Positions 31,760-33,552 of a stretch of 33,552 bases of DNA are shown one piece after another. The notes under the pieces were generated by a model. The model made no database searches and was not told the DNA's origin. It saw only the letters and a program-made list of their open reading frames with translations. Source of the stretch: Catenulispora rubra. Its GTDB lineage: Bacteria > Actinomycetota > Actinomycetes > Streptomycetales > Catenulisporaceae. Made by a program: the position numbers and the translations under genes. Positions within the stretch are counted from its first letter, which is position 1. Each line of letters opens with the position of its first letter. The stretch spans positions 1-33,552 of the forward strand of contig NZ_JAACYW010000108.1 of NCBI RefSeq assembly GCF_015356825.1. The letters run 5' to 3'.

Positions 31760-33552
31760 CGATCTCCGATTCGACGTCCGGTGCGAGCATCCGCTACACC
31801 CTGGACGGAAGCACGCCGACGGCGTCGTCGACCCTTTACTCGGGTCCGATCAGCGTCACAGCGACGACCACGATCAAGGCGATCGCGATCGCCTCGGGCG
31901 TGACGAATTCGGCGGTGGCCAGCGCCACGTACACGATCGGCAGCAGCGGCGGCGGCACCGGCGGCAGCCTGGGTCCGAACGTGATCGTGATCAGTCCGAG
32001 TGAGTCGGTGAGCGCGATCGCCAGCCAGCTCAACGCGATCGGCACGCAGCAGGCGCCGAACCAGTTCGGGAACCAGCGCTATGAGATCTTGTTCGAGCCC
32101 GGGACCTACGGCTCGGCCGCGGCGCCGCTGGACTTCCAGCTCGGGTACTACGAGAGCGTCGAGGGTCTGGGGCAGAACCCGGGCCAGGTGGTGATCAACG
32201 GCACCATCGACTCCTGGAACCAGTGCACCAACGGCGCCTCGAACCAGTGCTACGCCACCAACAACTTCTGGCGCTCGATCTCCAACCTCACCATCAACGT
32301 CACCGGCCTGACCGGCTGCAACGCCGGCGAGGACGTCTGGGCTGCCTCGCAGGCCTCACCGATGCGCCGGGTGGTGGTCAACGGCAACCTGACCTTGATG
32401 GACTACTGCGGCGGGACACCGGGCTGGTCCAGCGGCGGGTTCATCGCCGACTCCCAACTCAACGGCACCATCGAAAACGGCTCACAGCAGCAGTACCTGG
32501 TACGCAACACCACGATCGGGAGTTGGACCAACGGGGTGTGGAACCAGGTGTTCTGCGGCGACCCCGGCGCCCCGGCACAAAGCTTCGGATCGACCTCCCT
32601 ACAAGCCGGCGGCCCGCAGCCGTACACGACGCTCGGCACCTGCCCGACGACGCAGGAGGAGCCGTACCTCTACACCGACGGCTCAGGTAACTACAACGTG
32701 TTCGTGCCCTCGGTGCAGTCCAACACCAGCGGCCCGACCTGGGCCGGCGGCAGCACCCCCGGCACCTCGCTGTCGCTGAACACCTTCTACGTCATCGACT
32801 CCTCAAGCACCGTCAGTCAGATCAACGCGGCGCTGGCGGCCGGGGACAACCTGCTGTTCACACCGGGTGTCTACAGCTACAACCAGACGATCAACGTCAC
32901 CCACCCCGACACCAAGATCCTCGGGTTGGGCTTCGCAACCCTGATCCCGACCGCCGGCCAAACCACCATGTCCGTGGCCGACGTCAACGGCGTCAACATC
33001 TCCGGCCTGATCTTCGACGCCGGCCCCACCACCTCCCCGACCCTGCTCACCGTCGGCACCCCAGGCTCGGCCACCAGCCACGCCAGCGACCCGGTCACCG
33101 TCGACGACGTGTTCTTCCGGATCGGCGGCGCTACCGCCGGATCAGTCACCGACGCGTTCATCGACAACAGCAACAACTCGCTGCTGGACAACATCTGGTC
33201 CTGGCGCGCCGACCACGGCGCCGGCTCCAACTCCTGGACCACCGACACCGCAGACACCGGCCTGACCGTCAACGGCAACAACGTCACCGCCTACGGACTC
33301 GCCGTCGAGCACTACCAGAAGAACGAAACCGTCTGGAACGGCCAAGGCGGCACCGTCATCTTCTTCCAAAACGAAAACCCCTACGACGTCCCCAACCAGG
33401 CATCCTGGATGGCCAGCCCGAGCCAAAACGGCTACCCGGCCTTCTACATCCCCAACAGCGTCACCTCGTTCCGGGGCTACGGCATGGGCGTCTACTCCAA
33501 CTTCACATCGGGACCACCCATCGAAAGCGCGATGGCCATCCAAGCCCCGAAC
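31681..33552 (+). pseudogene. Frameshifted 3' part of the GH16 gene: second chitobiase-type domain and long parallel beta-helix (continues past window)
   Basis: This frame has no start codon of its own next to it and is open from 31681 to the window end (624 codons). It begins GGSGGGTAATPTFSPAGGSY, a linker and second CHB_HEX domain. From ~31975 it reads as a right-handed beta-helix: YEILFEPGTYGSAAAPLDFQ, NNFWRSISNLTINV, AASQASPMRRVVV, SGGFIADSQLNG, YLVRNTTIGSWTNGVWNQVF, LLFTPGVYSYNQTINV and TVIFFQNENPYDVPNQASW. Actinobacterial proteins of this kind are often labelled adenylyl cyclase in databases, but no cyclase motif is visible. A carbohydrate-active role such as beta-glucan hydrolysis (GH55-like two-helix shape) is only a hypothesis. 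It may be intact in the cell if the missing base is a sequencing error. Confidence 0.75.
31708..31940 (+). repeat. Duplicated chitobiase-type module, copy 2
   Basis: It has the same length as 31178-31410 and similar coding, but sits in the frame one base off. The pair brackets the CBM56-like module and the frameshift point, showing that both belong to one modular ancestor. Confidence 0.8.

Noticed and set aside
31960..33552. Adenylyl cyclase
   Set aside because: No cyclase catalytic motif is visible; the repeats describe a secreted beta-helix.

Overview
The window is very GC-rich, with strong G/C bias at third codon positions, frequent GTG starts, leaderless genes, CebR/LacI-type sugar regulators and many secreted glycosidases carrying ricin-type lectin domains. 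This points to a mycelial soil actinobacterium of the Streptomyces/Catenulispora type. The genus cannot be fixed from this sequence. I see no rRNA, tRNA, CRISPR array, transposase, integrase or phage gene.

Layout. 1-519: 3' end of a secreted protein with a three-repeat ricin lectin domain. 608-1495 (-): HTH regulator. 1790-4960: large secreted GH92 alpha-mannosidase with an Ig-like region and a ricin domain. 5031-6305 (-): membrane acyltransferase. 6569-8264 (-): two-gene operon of a SigE-family ECF sigma factor and a one-pass membrane protein with a beta-rich ectodomain. 8265-8702: scar region with a decayed gene fragment, a 22-bp copy of the GH92 3' end and a terminator. 8703-9497 (-): Sel1-repeat protein. 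9744-11321: Tat-exported purple-acid-phosphatase-like enzyme. 11325-12025 (-): MarR regulator translationally coupled to a tiny membrane protein.

12131-17652 (-) is a sugar-import operon: lipoprotein binding protein, two permeases and a GH3 beta-glycosidase, with no ATPase gene (probably an MsiK-like shared ATPase). A LacI regulator (18054-19094, -) and a secreted GH93-like beta-propeller/ricin enzyme (19237-21030) follow. The same 13-bp operator lies upstream of the import operon and in the LacI/propeller divergent region. 21092-25757 holds a proline-iminopeptidase-like hydrolase, an EamA exporter with a divergent LysR regulator, and a MATE exporter. 25927-27138 is a PucR-type regulator. 27281-28714 is a secreted GH76 alpha-1,6-mannanase. 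28773-29825 (-) is a second LacI regulator, divergent from a secreted GH16 laminarinase (30161 onward). Three near-identical operators lie between these two. The GH16 reading frame breaks in a G-run at 31679-31682. One frame over, it continues as a second chitobiase-type domain and a long parallel beta-helix that runs off the window.

Taken together, GH92 and GH76 (alpha-mannan), GH16 with a CBM56-like module (beta-1,3-glucan) and GH3 with a sugar importer look like a fungal or yeast cell-wall utilisation region under two separate LacI circuits. This reading is inference from families and context. Short tandem duplications of 15-21 bp at several gene edges, the frameshift and the 22-bp duplication are the most unusual DNA-level signals.
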